The position numbers and the translations under genes were made by a program. Source: Takakia lepidozioides (lineage: Eukaryota; Streptophyta; Takakiopsida; Takakiales; Takakiaceae). Taken from it: a stretch of 64,000 bases of DNA. Under the pieces are notes generated by a model, which worked only from the letters and a program-made list of their open reading frames with translations, had not been told where the DNA came from and ran no database searches. The stretch is from assembly GCA_030704615.1 (NCBI GenBank), contig CM060734.1, forward strand, positions 8,618,001 to 8,682,000, written 5' to 3'. Positions 1 through 10,489 of the stretch are shown in pieces (within the stretch, counting starts at the first letter, position 1; every line of letters begins with the position of its first letter).

Positions 1-129
1 AGGGCACCTGCATCCACCGCAAGAACTCATATGGTTGGCTGGTCATCAACCCAGCCTCACCATAGAAACACTGGTGGTCTTGCTGGTCATCACTCCAGCC
101 TCACCACCGACAGCATACTCTAGGATTGA

Positions 130-365
130 CCGGTGATCAAATCCGGCCTAATCCCTATGAAAGCAAGCGCCCACACAAAACCAACATGGCGCACAGTCAA
201 GCATGCATGTGTTGGGGGGGATCCAAACACAAGAAATCAAAACATCAACACCCCCACACCAAAATCCAGCAGCAACGCTGATCCTGCAGAATATCCCAGC
301 CCAAACCCCCGGACTGACTGCCTCCACCAAGAGAGGCTTTGGCAACTACAAGTACAAGGTAATGA
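130..365. repeat. Dispersed repeat, copy 1 (inverted relative to 35490-35737)
   Basis: The stretch starting CCGGTGATCAAATCC matches the reverse complement of 35490-35737 over more than 200 bases with small indels. Shared landmarks are ATGAAA-CAAGCGCCCACACAAA, CAGTCAAGCATGCA and GGGGATCCAAACACAAG. Both copies carry short ORFs, but the reading frames are not conserved, so I read this as a non-coding transposon segment. The bases before it (1-129) hold a short duplicated GGTCATCA-CCAGCCTCACCA phrase and no gene. What family it belongs to is not visible. Confidence 0.7.
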
Positions 366-650
366 AAATAGTACAGAGATGGAGGGGAAGAATAGAAGCC
401 CGACCCAGCAAACTCTAATCCTGATCTATGCTATCAACTGCCAGACTTCTCTCAAAGTGCCTTGCTCTGCATGATGGTAAGGTGTAGGAGGTATATCTAT
501 GTCCAGAAACCTGCCACTAACCTTGTCCCAAGCTACAGTAGCTCGCTCTAACCACCCTCCTCCTCTTTTTGCCAAGTAGAGACAAAGCAACACTCTGCTA
601 TCTCCCGCTCACTGAACACTAAGAAAACAAAGGTAGAGTTTGATAGTCTC

Positions 651-1193
651 TCAACTCGAAAGCTTTGAGACGGTTGCGGGTGTCCTCATTGCGAATGACT
701 GTATCTCCTTCAAACAGAACAAACTTGTCCTCGCTAATGAACCCCCGTCGTGGTTGCCTTGTGCAGAGCGTGTCCGGCTGCAACGCTGTCTGATTGCACA
801 AACTTGTGTAGCTCCTGCTCCTTGCTCCAGTACACCCAGCCTTGTGGCTGAGTACACCCCTTGCCTTGTGGCTGAACACCTTGGTCCCCGGGCTGTCTTT
901 GGCTGTGTTCCAAGCCTAGCTTTCACCCACTTTGGTATTTCACTTACAGCTGCAGAACTGCTGGCTCCAACAGAGTTCTGACTGTCCAAAGCGATATTGA
1001 GGCCCTCAACGCCAACTACAGCAGTCTGTTGTCTACTGCTAATGCCTGACTCCCAGTATGCAATCAACTCGTCCAACTGTTCTCCACTCAAATCAGTCTG
1101 AGTTCCTTGGGAAACATAAATCATGTCCCCTTGTGTGCACAGGCTAAGAGAAGAGACCTGCCCTTCAATTACGTCCTCATTTCCCCCAGCCAT
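651..1193 (-). CDS. Doubtful 180-codon ORF, unrecognised
   Basis: An open frame with ATG at 1193 and stop at 651. I do not recognise it. The first half (residues 1-85) is acidic and protein-like, with EDVIEGQV near the start and a Thr-Gln-Thr/Glu-rich stretch. The second half is low-complexity and derives partly from a short DNA duplication (CCTTGTGGCTGAGTACAC, about 840-880), giving repeated SATR-type peptides. There is no signal peptide or membrane segment. It lies in repeat-rich DNA without a partner gene. It could be a chance ORF or part of a decayed transposon protein. Confidence 0.25.
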   Translation of the reverse strand: MAGGNEDVIEGQVSSLSLCTQGDMIYVSQGTQTDLSGEQLDELIAYWESGISSRQQTAVVGVEGLNIALDSQNSVGASSSAAVSEIPKWVKARLGTQPKTARGPRCSATRQGVYSATRLGVLEQGAGATQVCAIRQRCSRTRSAQGNHDGGSLARTSLFCLKEIQSFAMRTPATVSKLSS

Positions 1194-2052
1194 ACAAGGA
1201 GTACATCCACAGATTTGTCTCTCATATAGACCAGCACAGGTTCTAGAAACAGAATTGTGGATCTTTCATGGCACACTCACACTCTAAAAATTCCATAGAT
1301 TTTTAGTAGAGTCCTAAAAATAAAAACCAGATCTAGATTGGTAGATTTCCCCTTTCTGCAGCTATCCCCTCAAAAACTGGGTCAAACAGAGTCCATTTGA
1401 CAAAGATATGACCAATTTGGCTTTAAATCATTTAAATTAGATCAAAATGCCCTGTTTATTTTTTATTTTTTTTTTTTTTTTTTTCTAAGGTTTTCAAATT
1501 TAAAAATTTAAAGTTACACCCAAACTATCTGGTAACTGGTTCCCGGTTCCCTACGCTCTATATGGTTTCCTAGGTTCCCTGGCCACGTGCCCTATAATTC
1601 ACACCTTGCTCCAGTCTTCTGCATACCGAGAGTGAGAGAGAGAGAGAGAGGAAGGGAACTGTGGCACTCAGTAGTGTCTTGTTGTGAAAGAGAGTGGATT
1701 CCGTGATTGCTTGCAGGCTTGCGCACCAAGAGAGGGGGAGGAAAGACATGTTTATGGACATGTTTATGGACGCCATGTACAGGCGAGGGGTCACTCACAG
1801 TCTGTTCGAGGCCTTGGTGGCTAACGATAAATCACTGAGGAGGATTACCAACGGGAAGCACTGGACTTTGTGCTGGAGCTTGCGGGTCCCCGGCCCATTC
1901 CAATTACGGGGGAGAAAGCCCTGGCTCCTGAATCGCCCGTCTATCCCCAGCGTAGCTCGGCTCCGCTGTTCCCAAACCCGTCGTCTCCATCCTGCAGCTG
2001 AAACTCTAGCACTTTTGTGAATGTGAACTGCTTACTGCAGGGAAGTGGGTGT
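1194..2052. other. No gene seen; poly-T and GA microsatellite
   Basis: AT-rich sequence with a T-rich run near 1458-1483 and a (GA)n tract near 1629-1655. Small open frames on both strands around 1570-2020 have no recognisable content. The stretch just before 2053 could be the decayed 5' region of the cyclase pseudogene, but no motif proves this. Confidence 0.5.
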
Positions 2053-2850
2053 ATGGGAGCATTCGAGTCCATGGATGCAACACCGCTTGATCAGGTCATC
2101 AACGATGCAATTGACTGGAGTTTCCGTAAGCAGAATCCAGAGGGCTATTGGGCGGGCCAGGTCGAATCAGGCTGTACAATGGAAGCGGAGTGGATTCTGG
2201 CTATGCATTTCCTGGGCGTTACAGATGACCCAAAGAAAGAAAAAGTCGTGCGTTGCATTCGGAGCCTGCAAAGAACTGACGGATCCTGGGACACTTATCA
2301 TGAAGCTCCTGCAGGTGACCTTAGCACCACCGTCAAGTGTTATGTGGCCTTAAAAGCGTCAGGATCCAACCCAATGAAGCATCCATGGTAGCGGCTCGAA
2401 AATGGATTTCTGAACATGGTGGATTTCAATCTTTACGACTTTAGCTGCTGGGCAAGGGAAACAGTCGTCCCCCTGACCATCCTTTCTGCTCGGCGCCCAA
2501 TACGTCCGCTGCCGCTTGACTTTTGTTGTCATGAGCTCCATGAACCAGAGGACATGAAACAACGTCAAAGCAAGAAAACTACTCTTTCAAATCTCGCCAG
2601 ACATGTCTGTGAAAGTTTTTTCCTCTACTTCGACAAGTTCCTCATATGGTATGGTAAGAGCCGTTCCAAGCCTGGCCGTGAGGTGGCCATCGTATGCTGC
2701 TTGGCCTGGATCCTCCGGCGACAAGATTCTGACGGCACTTGCTGTGGTGTACAACCTCCTTGGGTGTACTCGTTGATGGCGTTGAGCTATATATCTCCTG
2801 CTTACTGTAGGGAATCAGGCCAGAGTACGTTCGTCGTTCGTTTCTGCTGA
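2053..2850 (+). pseudogene. Squalene-hopene-cyclase-type triterpene synthase, N-terminal half, broken
   Basis: The family cyclises squalene to hopane-type triterpenes at membranes. Frame one (2053-2391) begins MGAF and carries two QW motifs, Q-N-P-E-G-Y-W and Q-R-T-D-G-S-W, plus the family-typical GDLSTTVK(C)Y-ALKASG. It then hits TAG at 2389. The homologous reading resumes in another frame (about 2384-2452, MVAARKWISEHGGFQSLR). It resumes again at about 2443-2850 with CWARETVVPLTILSARRP and a Q-D-S-D-G-T-C-C-GVQPPWVYSLMAL block. Some 40 residues normally between these parts are missing, and the W of the third QW motif is C. The central DXDD catalytic region and the C-terminal half are absent. 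An intron could explain one gap but not the frame changes. This is a pseudogene fragment; the family call is strong. Confidence 0.85.
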
Positions 2851-3185
2851 ATTGGTCAGAAGACAATTCCAAGCCCGGATCCTAGGGCGCATACAATGCA
2901 GCAACCCCAAGAACGGAAAGCGCAAAGTTCTGCTGTTGGCAAGGCTCCATAGCAACCATATACACGGAACTCCGTCCTCTGCGCATTGCGAAGAGGATGC
3001 CGCTTTTCTACTCCATAGCCCTGCCCCTTAACCCGCTGCATGGCGCTCTTGCATGATCAAAGCAAATGATTGACAAAGAAGCTGAAGCTAAATTTTGGTC
3101 CAAGACCGACCCCGATACAAGAAACAATTGCAACAGCAGGCTCCTCTATAAGCTTACTGGTGAAACGATCATCCAGCTTCAAGGA
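2851..3185. other. No gene seen downstream of the cyclase fragment
   Basis: No frame continues the cyclase homology here. Open frames are short and without motifs. Confidence 0.5.
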
Positions 3186-3371
3186 TCATGCATAGGTGCC
3201 AACTAGCATTTGCTGCTGCATTTTTAAGTATCTCCTTGTGTACCCCAAAGCCTCTAGTGACTTGGTAGCTTCAGCGACTGCAATAACAGTGGCGGCTCTG
3301 GCATCGTCATCCTCCAGGCGTTTCAAGGCACGCTGAATCTTGTGGTCACATTCAATGATATGCTTCTCAAA
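3186..3371 (-). pseudogene. Orphan terminal exon of an unidentified protein
   Basis: On the minus strand an AG acceptor (3373-3372) is followed by 61 codons ending in TGA at 3186. The peptide opens FEKHIIECDHKIQ and includes ALKRLEDDDARAATVIAVAEA. It is strongly helical, Ala/Glu/Lys/Arg rich and looks like genuine coding sequence. I do not recognise the family. No upstream exon is visible within the next 1.5 kb, so it is either the last exon of a gene with a very long intron or a captured gene fragment. Confidence 0.4.
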
Positions 3372-3809
3372 CTAAGCACTACTTATACGCATGTAATCTT
3401 GCAAGTGCTAACCCTCAACTCCTACCTTGCACTCACAGGTAAGAGAGCATCTCTCTCGAGTGATAGAAATCCAACGAACACATTGTTGACACAAAACATG
3501 AAAACCAAACCATCACTCTTAGAAATAGTAGTCGAGCCAGGGGCACCCCAAGCTATGGGGACTCCACCCCACAACAACCTGTATCCCTACATAAGCACAC
3601 TCAAATCTAAACGCATGCAGGAGCTCGGTCGCGCAGGCTCAACTCGAGAGAGATGAGCTGCGCGACTGCCGCTCTCGTGAAGATAAGACGGACCCGGTGT
3701 CAAACTAAACTTGACACCTGATTTAACACTTGACTTAAATCCAAGTGTTAAATACAAATAACTAGTTTTATTCTAGCTGTTTTCACACTGTGCTTATTTA
3801 ACTTGACAT

Positions 3810-4015
3810 AACGCAGAACACTCCGCAACGGGAGCCTCCCCCTTCCAAGTGGTCTACGGGAAAGTACCTTTGGTGCCTACGACTTGGGCCGCCCAAGGGA
3901 CAAAAGATGGGGCCAAAGAGGATGGCGAGAAGGTTCCAGCGGCAATGGCGGTGTTGGAGGAACGTAAGCATTTGTTGGAGCTTGCAAAAGAGGTTTACTA
4001 TTTCATGAGCTCATG
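3810..4015 (+). pseudogene. Ty3-type integrase remnant
   Basis: The plus-strand frame from 3810 reads NAEHSATGASPFQVVYGKVPL, the block typical of the end of the Ty3/gypsy integrase core (H-x-S-T-G-x-S-P-F-x-V-V-Y-G). It is followed by an Ala/Glu/Lys-rich helix (VPAAMAVLEERKHLLELAKE) and a stop. No upstream core (the first two acidic residues) or downstream chromodomain-like part is present. It is an isolated scrap unrelated to the longer Ty3 copies elsewhere in the window, which run on the other strand. Confidence 0.75.
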
Positions 4016-5156
4016 AGCGTGCATCCCCCGGGGAAGTCACTTCCAAAAATTTCCAACCGACGTGCAAAAAAATATAGGGTGCAATTTATTCAGAAAAGAT
4101 AAAAATTTGTGATCAGGGAATTTAAATTAATATAGGATCTAAAATAATGATTCATTTAAAATATATATATACTATAGGGTTGAGATAATACCTATGAATA
4201 TTTCCAAAAATATATACATGTTCTTAGGGGAAGGATATATATATTTGTATGTAGCTTACTGGTAAAATGGTGGCTAGGTAGGATTCAAAAAATGAGAAGG
4301 AAGGCAGGAGGCAGGTGGGGGATACCGCGACAGCCTATTGATCTCCTAAATAGACCAACCACACCAGTTATGGTGTTATTAAAGTACTTCTCAAAATCTA
4401 GAGGACAATTTAAATTCAAATATGATCATACCGACAACAAGTGAGTAGATGTAGACTCAATTATTAGTTCAATCACTATGACTTTCGATAGAGCACAAAA
4501 CGTTTATACTTTGAATGCTGATGATGCGAATGCTTTAAATGAATTTATTTCAACCAAATAATAAATTCATTTGTCTTGTAAAAAAAAATCTTTTATTGTA
4601 TTATTAATATAGGGTGTCTAATATTTGTTGAAACAAAAATAAATAAATAAAATAGCATGCCAAAAATTCACCATATTACAAAATTATGTAATTATAGGGT
4701 ACTAAAAGATACCCAAAGTAAAAGTAATACCCCCCTACAAAATACCCATTTATCTCGCGTGCCCTATACAAGCTCTGCCTAGTAAGAGATCATTATGTTT
4801 AGTAGAATTGTATACAGTGTGCAATATGAATATTTGCAATGGAAAATGGTGAATTTGAACCTTTCTGTCCTCATTGTACACTAGATGCTGAGGGGGAGGC
4901 ACTGCACATTGTTTGCCATGTCTTTCTACTGTTGTGTGGTCTGAGCTACCCAACTAAGATACAGACATCCAGGACCCATGCAAACCTGGAGGCCTCGGCA
5001 CTCAGCTAAAATGGTCTAGCTTTCTATTCAAGGAGCAATCTGGCACTACTGATTTAAATGAAACTTGTCCCTCCGCATCAGCCCTGCCGCCTGCGCATTC
5101 AACATACTATCTAGTTTCGGGCCCTTACTATCTAAAGAAACATAACCAACAATCAA
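4016..5156. other. AT-rich stretch without a gene
   Basis: AT-rich sequence with ATATATAT runs near 4160-4240 and no convincing coding frame. Nothing in it was recognised. Confidence 0.5.
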
Positions 5157-5222
5157 CATTTAGCCTAATGGTAAGGGCATCATACACTGCTTCACTAGTG
5201 TTTGTGGATTCAAACCAAATGT
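5157..5222 (+). repeat. tRNA-derived SINE head (A and B box)
   Basis: TAGCCTAATGGTAAGGGC at 5161 fits the RNA polymerase III A box. GGATTCAAACC at 5206-5216 is a near-match to the B box, about 45 bases downstream, the usual spacing in a tRNA-like SINE head. No acceptor stem can be paired, so this is not a functional tRNA. An AAGGTAAAGGTG and T-run tail region follows. Single copy in this window. Confidence 0.45.
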
Positions 5223-5619
5223 TGGATGTCTAAAGGTAAAGGTGTCCACCTTCCACCGGAAGGCAGTAGCTCTTCGCATCAAGAGACCATATAATTTACG
5301 CTTGTTTTTTTTTTTCATTTTTGCGTAGGCGTGGACGCGGCTACAAAATGCTAGGGCTAAGTGCAGAGGTGGTGACTATCAGAATGTCCACCTGGATCCT
5401 ACCTGACTACAAGTTTGCTGATCTACTGTATAATAGGGCAATTTTTTTCACAGCATGTATATATTGCAAGGCCGACGCATTTGGAAATGGGGGCAGAAAG
5501 AGATGGCTCCATGAACCCATGTACTGTTGAACTTTGAAAAAGCCAAGGTAGAAATTCAGGCACCATATCAGTTTACCAAGCTGACACCATTTTTTGCTCT
5601 CTTTGATGACATTTTGCAA

Positions 5620-5813
5620 GTGGAATTAAAGAAAATAGAGCCTAAAAGAGCAATACAAGAAAATCGAGGGGGTTATGGAGGTGTTGGAAGGGGAGATGGA
5701 TACAATGTTGGTGGTAGTGCAGGTGGTTATGGAGGGTATGGCGAAGGAGGAGCATATGACAACATGGTGGGTGAAGGTTATGGGAGTTCATACAGGTCGG
5801 GAGGTGGGGGTTA
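5620..5813 (+). pseudogene. Glycine-rich RNA-binding (hnRNP-like) protein exon, truncated by an LTR
   Basis: After an AG acceptor at 5619-5620 the frame reads VELKKIEPKRA, matching the last strand of an RRM (usually V-E-[IV]-K-[KR]-A-x-P-[KR]). A tail follows of GGYGG, GGYGGYGEGG and YRSGGGGY. This layout (RRM then Gly/Tyr-rich tail) is that of plant hnRNP-type RNA-binding proteins that act in RNA processing. The frame runs directly into the LTR at 5814, so the normal 3' end is gone. No upstream RRM exon with RNP1/RNP2 is visible within 500 bases. It is a gene fragment, or the last exon of a gene interrupted by the retroelement. Confidence 0.6.
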
Positions 5814-6726
5814 TGTTGAGCGGTTTTTACTCACCCATCCCTTAGCTATCTGGGGTGAAAACTCTAGGTTAGAAAAGTTAGAAATCTGCAAATACTCAGC
5901 TCGCACTGAACAATCAGTCATGACCCACACCTAGTGTATCATGAGGGTGGTTTCCTATATCTATTCTTTCTTGCATTCATGTTTAATAAGTTACCCGACT
6001 GTCTAAGATTAAGTATCAGATTGCTTCTGCAATCTACTAAGTTCCATCTTTACAACTTAAGCATACATTCCACAGCTTCACTAAGTCTCTCTAAAAAGAG
6101 TGAGTATGAAATAAGAATCGTATTAATAACTATAATGTATCAGGCCCAGCCATGGTGTCTCTATTTTGCCCTACAGTACATCTCCACAAGTTGCATGTAT
6201 CAAACTTCATCAGATCGTCTCTCCTCCTCCGTGTGCTCCAAGATCGTGCTATAAGAAGTAATCCCCTCCATGTAGCTACTCTGCATAATGTATCTGCACG
6301 TTGTTTTAGCTGCTTAACTAATTAACTGTCAGCCAAGACAGTACGTAAGTACTATCGTTCCCTATGTTGATGATGTTCCCGTATTCTCGTTCCCCGCCAG
6401 TGAGAACAGTATCTTGTGACTTGTGTCGGCTGTGTCATGTGGTGCTGTGACGGACTGTCTCGACTGTGTGCTGTGTCGGGATGGTCAGCTGTGTCGGGCT
6501 GTGAACTGTGTCGGGTTGTAACTGGCTGTGTCGGGCTGTAACTGTGACGAACTGTGACAGACTGTGATAGGCTGTGTAAGCATGTGACTGCTGACTGTGT
6601 GAGCCTGTGTCTGCCACCTCTAAGGCCTATGCTGGTCTGAGTCTGCCACACCTTAAGGCCTGCGCAAAATTAAGGGTACCCCACAGAACCCATAAAACTG
6701 TCTAAGTCCCAGACAGCCCTGTAACA
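5814..6726 (-). mobile_element. 3' LTR of a Ty3 element, copy A (913 bp)
   Basis: On the plus strand it starts TGTTGAGCGG and ends CCCTGTAACA, giving the TG...CA termini and a short TGTT/AACA inverted repeat. Most of it aligns with the LTR at 40112-40756, which lacks about 270 internal bases (the part near 6000-6280). Coding in the element is on the minus strand and reads into this LTR from the right, so it is the 3' LTR. It contains an array of about 10-bp units (GGCTGTGTCG-like) at 6424-6622. Confidence 0.85.
6424..6622. repeat. Decamer array inside the LTR
   Basis: Degenerate head-to-tail units of about ten bases, consensus near GGCTGTGTCG with GGCTGTGATAG variants. The same array occurs in the LTR at 40440-40640 and, in the same orientation, at 53965-54185 near the end of pol in the largest copy. 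Confidence 0.7.
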
Positions 6727-6755
6727 TTATCCCCCCACCTCTCAAAAAGTCGTGT
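6727..6755 (-). other. Polypurine tract next to the 3' LTR
   Basis: Read on the minus strand the bases abutting the LTR are a purine run, GAGAGGTGGGGGGA followed by TAA, then the LTR start TGTTACAGGG. This is the expected plus-strand primer site of a Ty3 element and confirms that the element lies to the right, on the minus strand. The copy at 40757 has the same tract. Confidence 0.75.
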
Positions 6756-6759
6756 CCTC

Positions 6760-8275
6760 ACGGTTTACTGCTTAGGGCCATCAGTATGCTCATGAGAGCC
6801 TTTATGCTCTGTGTATGAGCCCGAGCCTTGTCTTTGGCTGGTGGGGATGACTGCCGACTTGGTGGAGCAAACTGTCTTGTCTTGGGTTGATATGGTGGCA
6901 ATTTCTCAGGCATAAGAGATCATCGTCGTCTTTTCTCCTCCATTGCTTTCTCATAGTCCTTAGCCATGTCAAAATTGTCATCTAAATAACCAGTGGTATT
7001 ATAATCATTGTCCCCCCTCTGGCCTTTCTGTTTCCTGGCCTTCTGTTGCACTTCAGGAAGTTTAATTGGCATATAGTGTATGCCCACCATGTCTGGAACA
7101 CTATGTAATAAGATTTGTGCCAGCTTCTTTCGGGCAAGACCAGTATATGCCCGTAGCTCTTCATCTGTATAGCTGAGTGGCTTGCCTATCACCTTTGAAA
7201 TTGCAGCCATTTCCTGGCCTCATGCCCCTTGGAAAAAATGTGGTTAAAGTCCAAGTTCTCTTTTTCTAAGTGCTCCAGAGCAGAAGAAAACCAAAGACGG
7301 AGTTGTGGATCCCGTTGAAGCATGACCCTCACATCATATAGATACTTGTGGTCTGGAACTAGAGGTAATGTCCAATGTTCACCATTGGAATAAGTCTAGT
7401 ACCTCATCTGCATTTTCTGCTGCTCGGTGTGGTAGCGTAAAACAAAGCAAGCAACATAGTATGTTCCACAGCCCATGACAAGACTAGGAACTTCTCTGGT
7501 CTTGGTGTAGATAAACCCATGAATGACCTGGAAGGCAAGTAATTCCTTCAGCATTGTTCCTGCCTCAGCCCAACAACGTGCGAAATGATGATCCTCAATA
7601 GGCATATCGGTTGGAAGAACCTTGGTCCGAGTTACCAATGGCAACCAAATGCGCATAATTTGGTAATAATGTGCCAAGGACTCAGGAGGACTGAATTCTT
7701 TCCAAGCCACATCCATAACTATGGGAATTTGGTTGAAGGGAAGAACCACAGCTCTGCTATATTCAAGAGCAGCAGAAGTAGTAGGTGGGTTAAGAGAAGA
7801 GTCACCCCAGACATCAGGTACTGATTGCTGCTATGCCATGGTATGAACACTGGCTATCTGAAGTGGCTGCTGTGAAGTTGACACAGCCCCTCCTTGTGCT
7901 GGCAAGGCCCGTACTTCTTGCGCTGGAAATTGAAAGACCAAAGTTCTTGCCCGCAAGAAAGTAGCCAGTAGCTGTTCCTCCGGAACAAATGCCCTCTTCT
8001 CAATGTTGGAACTCAACTCATCCACTTGAGTCTGAAGTCCTTCCACATCCTCCTGCAACTCGGCTATTCGACTATAGACATTGTCTATGGTTGTTGTGGC
8101 AATATTCTGCACCCGTTTCCTGAGATCATTCATCTCATCTTGAGTCAATTTCCTAGGTGTTTTTCCTTCCACTGGCCTTTGTAACCACTCTTGTAAGAGG
8201 TGATTGTCCACCAAGTCCTGTGTAGCACTTCGGATACCCTGCTCCTCCTTGAGCCTGTATTCGTCCAACTGCTGT
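6760..8275 (-). pseudogene. Env-position ORF of the Ty3 element, copy A, 5'-truncated
   Basis: Three minus-strand frames (8268-7831, 7749-7396, 7210-6920) and the bases between them align with the C-terminal 40% of the long ORF at 49758-53255. Shared landmarks are the coiled-coil segment NIATTTIDNVYSRIAELQEDV, then PFNQIPIVMDVAWKEFSPPESL, HYYQIMRIWLPL, and LSYTDEELRAYTGLARKKLAQ near the end. Frame changes and stops separate them. Homology stops abruptly near 8275, where AT-rich unrelated DNA begins, so the 5' part and all of pol were lost. It directly adjoins the purine tract and 3' LTR. Confidence 0.8.
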
Positions 8276-8736
8276 TATGGGCAGTTGCAGGGTTGGGTGG
8301 ACCAAAAACAGCAGATCATGCTCCATGTAAGTCCATGACCAAAAACAAAAAATTGATGATACTATCCAAAAAAACAATTTAGTGATAGATAATGGTATAC
8401 TAAACATATTTAGTAAAGAGTCCTACCCCAAATATTAAAGATATAATTCATTAAATATTTTAGTCTATTATTTAGAAAAAATATGAAAAACTAAAAATTA
8501 GAGTTTACAAAAAACTTTCAATATGCCACCTAGCCATTGAAGATTATAGGTTTTTATACTTCTAGAAAAAAAATGACACCCAAAATCCAAAAAACAAAAT
8601 AAACTATGGACTTTTCAAAAAACGCCTATTTTTTTTACATATATTAGTCCATATGAGTCAAATAACAAATGATTTTGCCACTTCAAATCAATTTATCAAG
8701 GACAAGGCGTACATGGCGACCATGTTCTTCTTCATT
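8276..8736. other. AT-rich stretch without a gene
   Basis: Very AT-rich DNA separating two unrelated Ty3 remnants. No coding frame or repeat recognised. Confidence 0.5.
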
Positions 8737-9270
8737 TTATGAAAATATCAAAATGTGATTGAAATAGATGACTACAAAGTCATCTAAAAATTCTCGAAAT
8801 ATGTCATTCATAATGTGTTGAAAAATTGTTGGAGCATTTGTAAGACCGAAAGGCATAACACTGTATTCGAAATGTCCGTACTTTGTGCGAAAAGTAGTCT
8901 TCCATTCGTCTTCTTCTTTTATTCGTACAAGGTTGTAAGCTCCTCTCAAGTCGATCTTTGTGAAAAAATTTGCACGTCCAAGTTGTTCGAGGAGTCCGGA
9001 AATCAGCGGTAGTGGGTAACGATTTTTTATAGTGACTTTGTTGAGCCCACAATAGTCCACACACATGCGTAACGATCAGTCCTTCTTCTTCACAAATAAG
9101 ATAGGTGCTCCCGCAGGTGATTTTGAATGTCAAATGAAATTCTTTGACAAATTTTCATCAATGTATTCGCGTAAAGCAGCCAGCTCCGTCTGAGATAAAT
9201 TGTAGATCGGGCCGAATGGTGGTTGAGCTCCTTCTTGCAACTCAATTGCACAATCATAAGGTCGATGTCA
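8737..9270 (-). pseudogene. Chromovirus-like Ty3 reverse transcriptase fragment, inactive
   Basis: Minus strand. From 9270 the reading includes [31 protein letters not shown], a hallmark of the start of the RT in chromovirus-type Ty3 elements. After frame breaks comes [35 protein letters not shown] and [20 protein letters not shown]. The catalytic box reads Y-F-N-H instead of Y-x-D-D, so both catalytic aspartates of that motif are lost. It differs clearly from the RT at 55949-58090 (which has MPFGLCNAPATFQR and FLDD) and belongs to another lineage. It is cut at 9270 by the next repeat. Confidence 0.85.
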
Positions 9271-9800
9271 TCGGGGGGTTTTTTTTTTTAAACTTTTTTA
9301 TACCTGTCTTGCCCCGTATTTAGGTCCTGTCAGATGAAGTCATTTTTTCATCCAGGTTGGATTGAAAAAACTGACGGGAGTTTTGCAATCAGTATATTCC
9401 AGTTTGATGTTCGGATGAAGCAAAAAACCTCACAGGTATTTAGTGAAGAAATGTTTCACTAGGGAAAAAATGTATTTTGGATGAAAAACATCCAAAATTC
9501 CCTGCAACCCAATTTTTTCAATTTTTTTAAAAATGGAAGTCGGGACAACAATTCCATAAACCCAGTTTCGAGAGGAAGAGAGAGGGAGAGAGAGGGAATC
9601 CCACCATCCAACCCTTGGTATGGCAGGCCCTTACGGAGTGAGTGTGGTATGCACTCACCCCGTAAGGGAGTGCATACCAAACTCCTTCTCCAAAAAGGTA
9701 ACTTCTCCCTGCTCATTAGCAAATCCTTTGGAAGGTGTACCATAGAGGATTATCAAGCTATCCCTTATTCAATCTGGGTAATCAGAACAAGCATATGAAA
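9271..9800 (+). repeat. Partial copy of the inverted-arm element core
   Basis: 9279-9590 repeats 12783-13100 almost base for base: a T-run, ATACCTGTCTT-GCCCCGTATTTAGG, GGATGAAAAACATCCA, GGAAGTCGGGACAACAATTCC and a GA-rich tract. 9590-9690 repeats the hairpin block of 18360-18450. Together these are the left-of-centre part of the element found twice further right. It is inserted in, or has truncated, the RT fragment ending at 9270. Homology fades after about 9700. Confidence 0.75.
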
Positions 9801-10000
9801 TCGAGCATATTGCTAGGGTATGTACTAAGCATAGACCCCAAAAGGAACTAGTTATTGAAGAAATCACAGGTGTAAGAAACCACGGTATTTACTTACTCTG
9901 GTTTTTTGTGAACTCCACCATCACAAGCATATCTATTTTCAAGGAAAAGGACACACCATATTTAGGCTGTCAAAAATCACACCCAAGCGCCGACATTTTT
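9801..10000. other. No gene seen
   Basis: Nothing recognised between the partial core copy and the 215-bp tandem duplication. Confidence 0.4.
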
Positions 10001-10425
10001 GTGTGGTGCTACAAAGAGCGAAGCCACATCCAGGAGAAGCCAAAAAGCATGTGAGCCGAAGACCAACTAAATTTTGACATAAGGCATTGGCTACAGGGGA
10101 TCAGTTAGCAAGAACGATGTACAGTGACCGGATCATGTAGAAGGTGTGTACATATGCTCCAGTAGATTGTCTTACCAGGGCCTAGCTCATGATATCAACA
10201 TTCAGGGGTCTGTTTGTGTGGTGCTACTAAGAGCAAAGCCACATCTAGGAGAAGCCAAAAAGCATTTGAACCGAAGACAAACTAAATATTGATATAAGGC
10301 ATTGGCTACAAGGGACAGTTAGTAAGAGTAATGTACAGTGACCGGATCATGTAGAAGGTGTGTACATATACTCGAGTATACGGTCTTACCAGGGCCTAGC
10401 TCATAATATCATAATTTATAAGTCT
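10001..10425. repeat. Tandem duplication, two units of about 215 bp
   Basis: GTGTGGTGCTAC at 10001 recurs at 10216. The units share AGGAGAAGCCAAAAAGCAT, AAGGCATTGGCTACA, GTACAGTGACCGGATCATG and ACCAGGGCCTAGCTCAT, with about 10% difference. No coding frame is conserved between them. Confidence 0.85.
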
Positions 10426-10489
10426 GTTATGCCCTGTGCTTATCTATTCTCCATGCCCAAACCATTGGTCTGCTGGAAAAAAAACATAC

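Noticed and set aside
5157-5222. Functional tRNA gene
   Set aside because: A and B boxes are present, but no acceptor or anticodon stem could be paired.
6424-6622. Short regular repeats as a CRISPR-like array
   Set aside because: Units are about ten bases, degenerate and without spacers, lying inside an LTR of a plant element.
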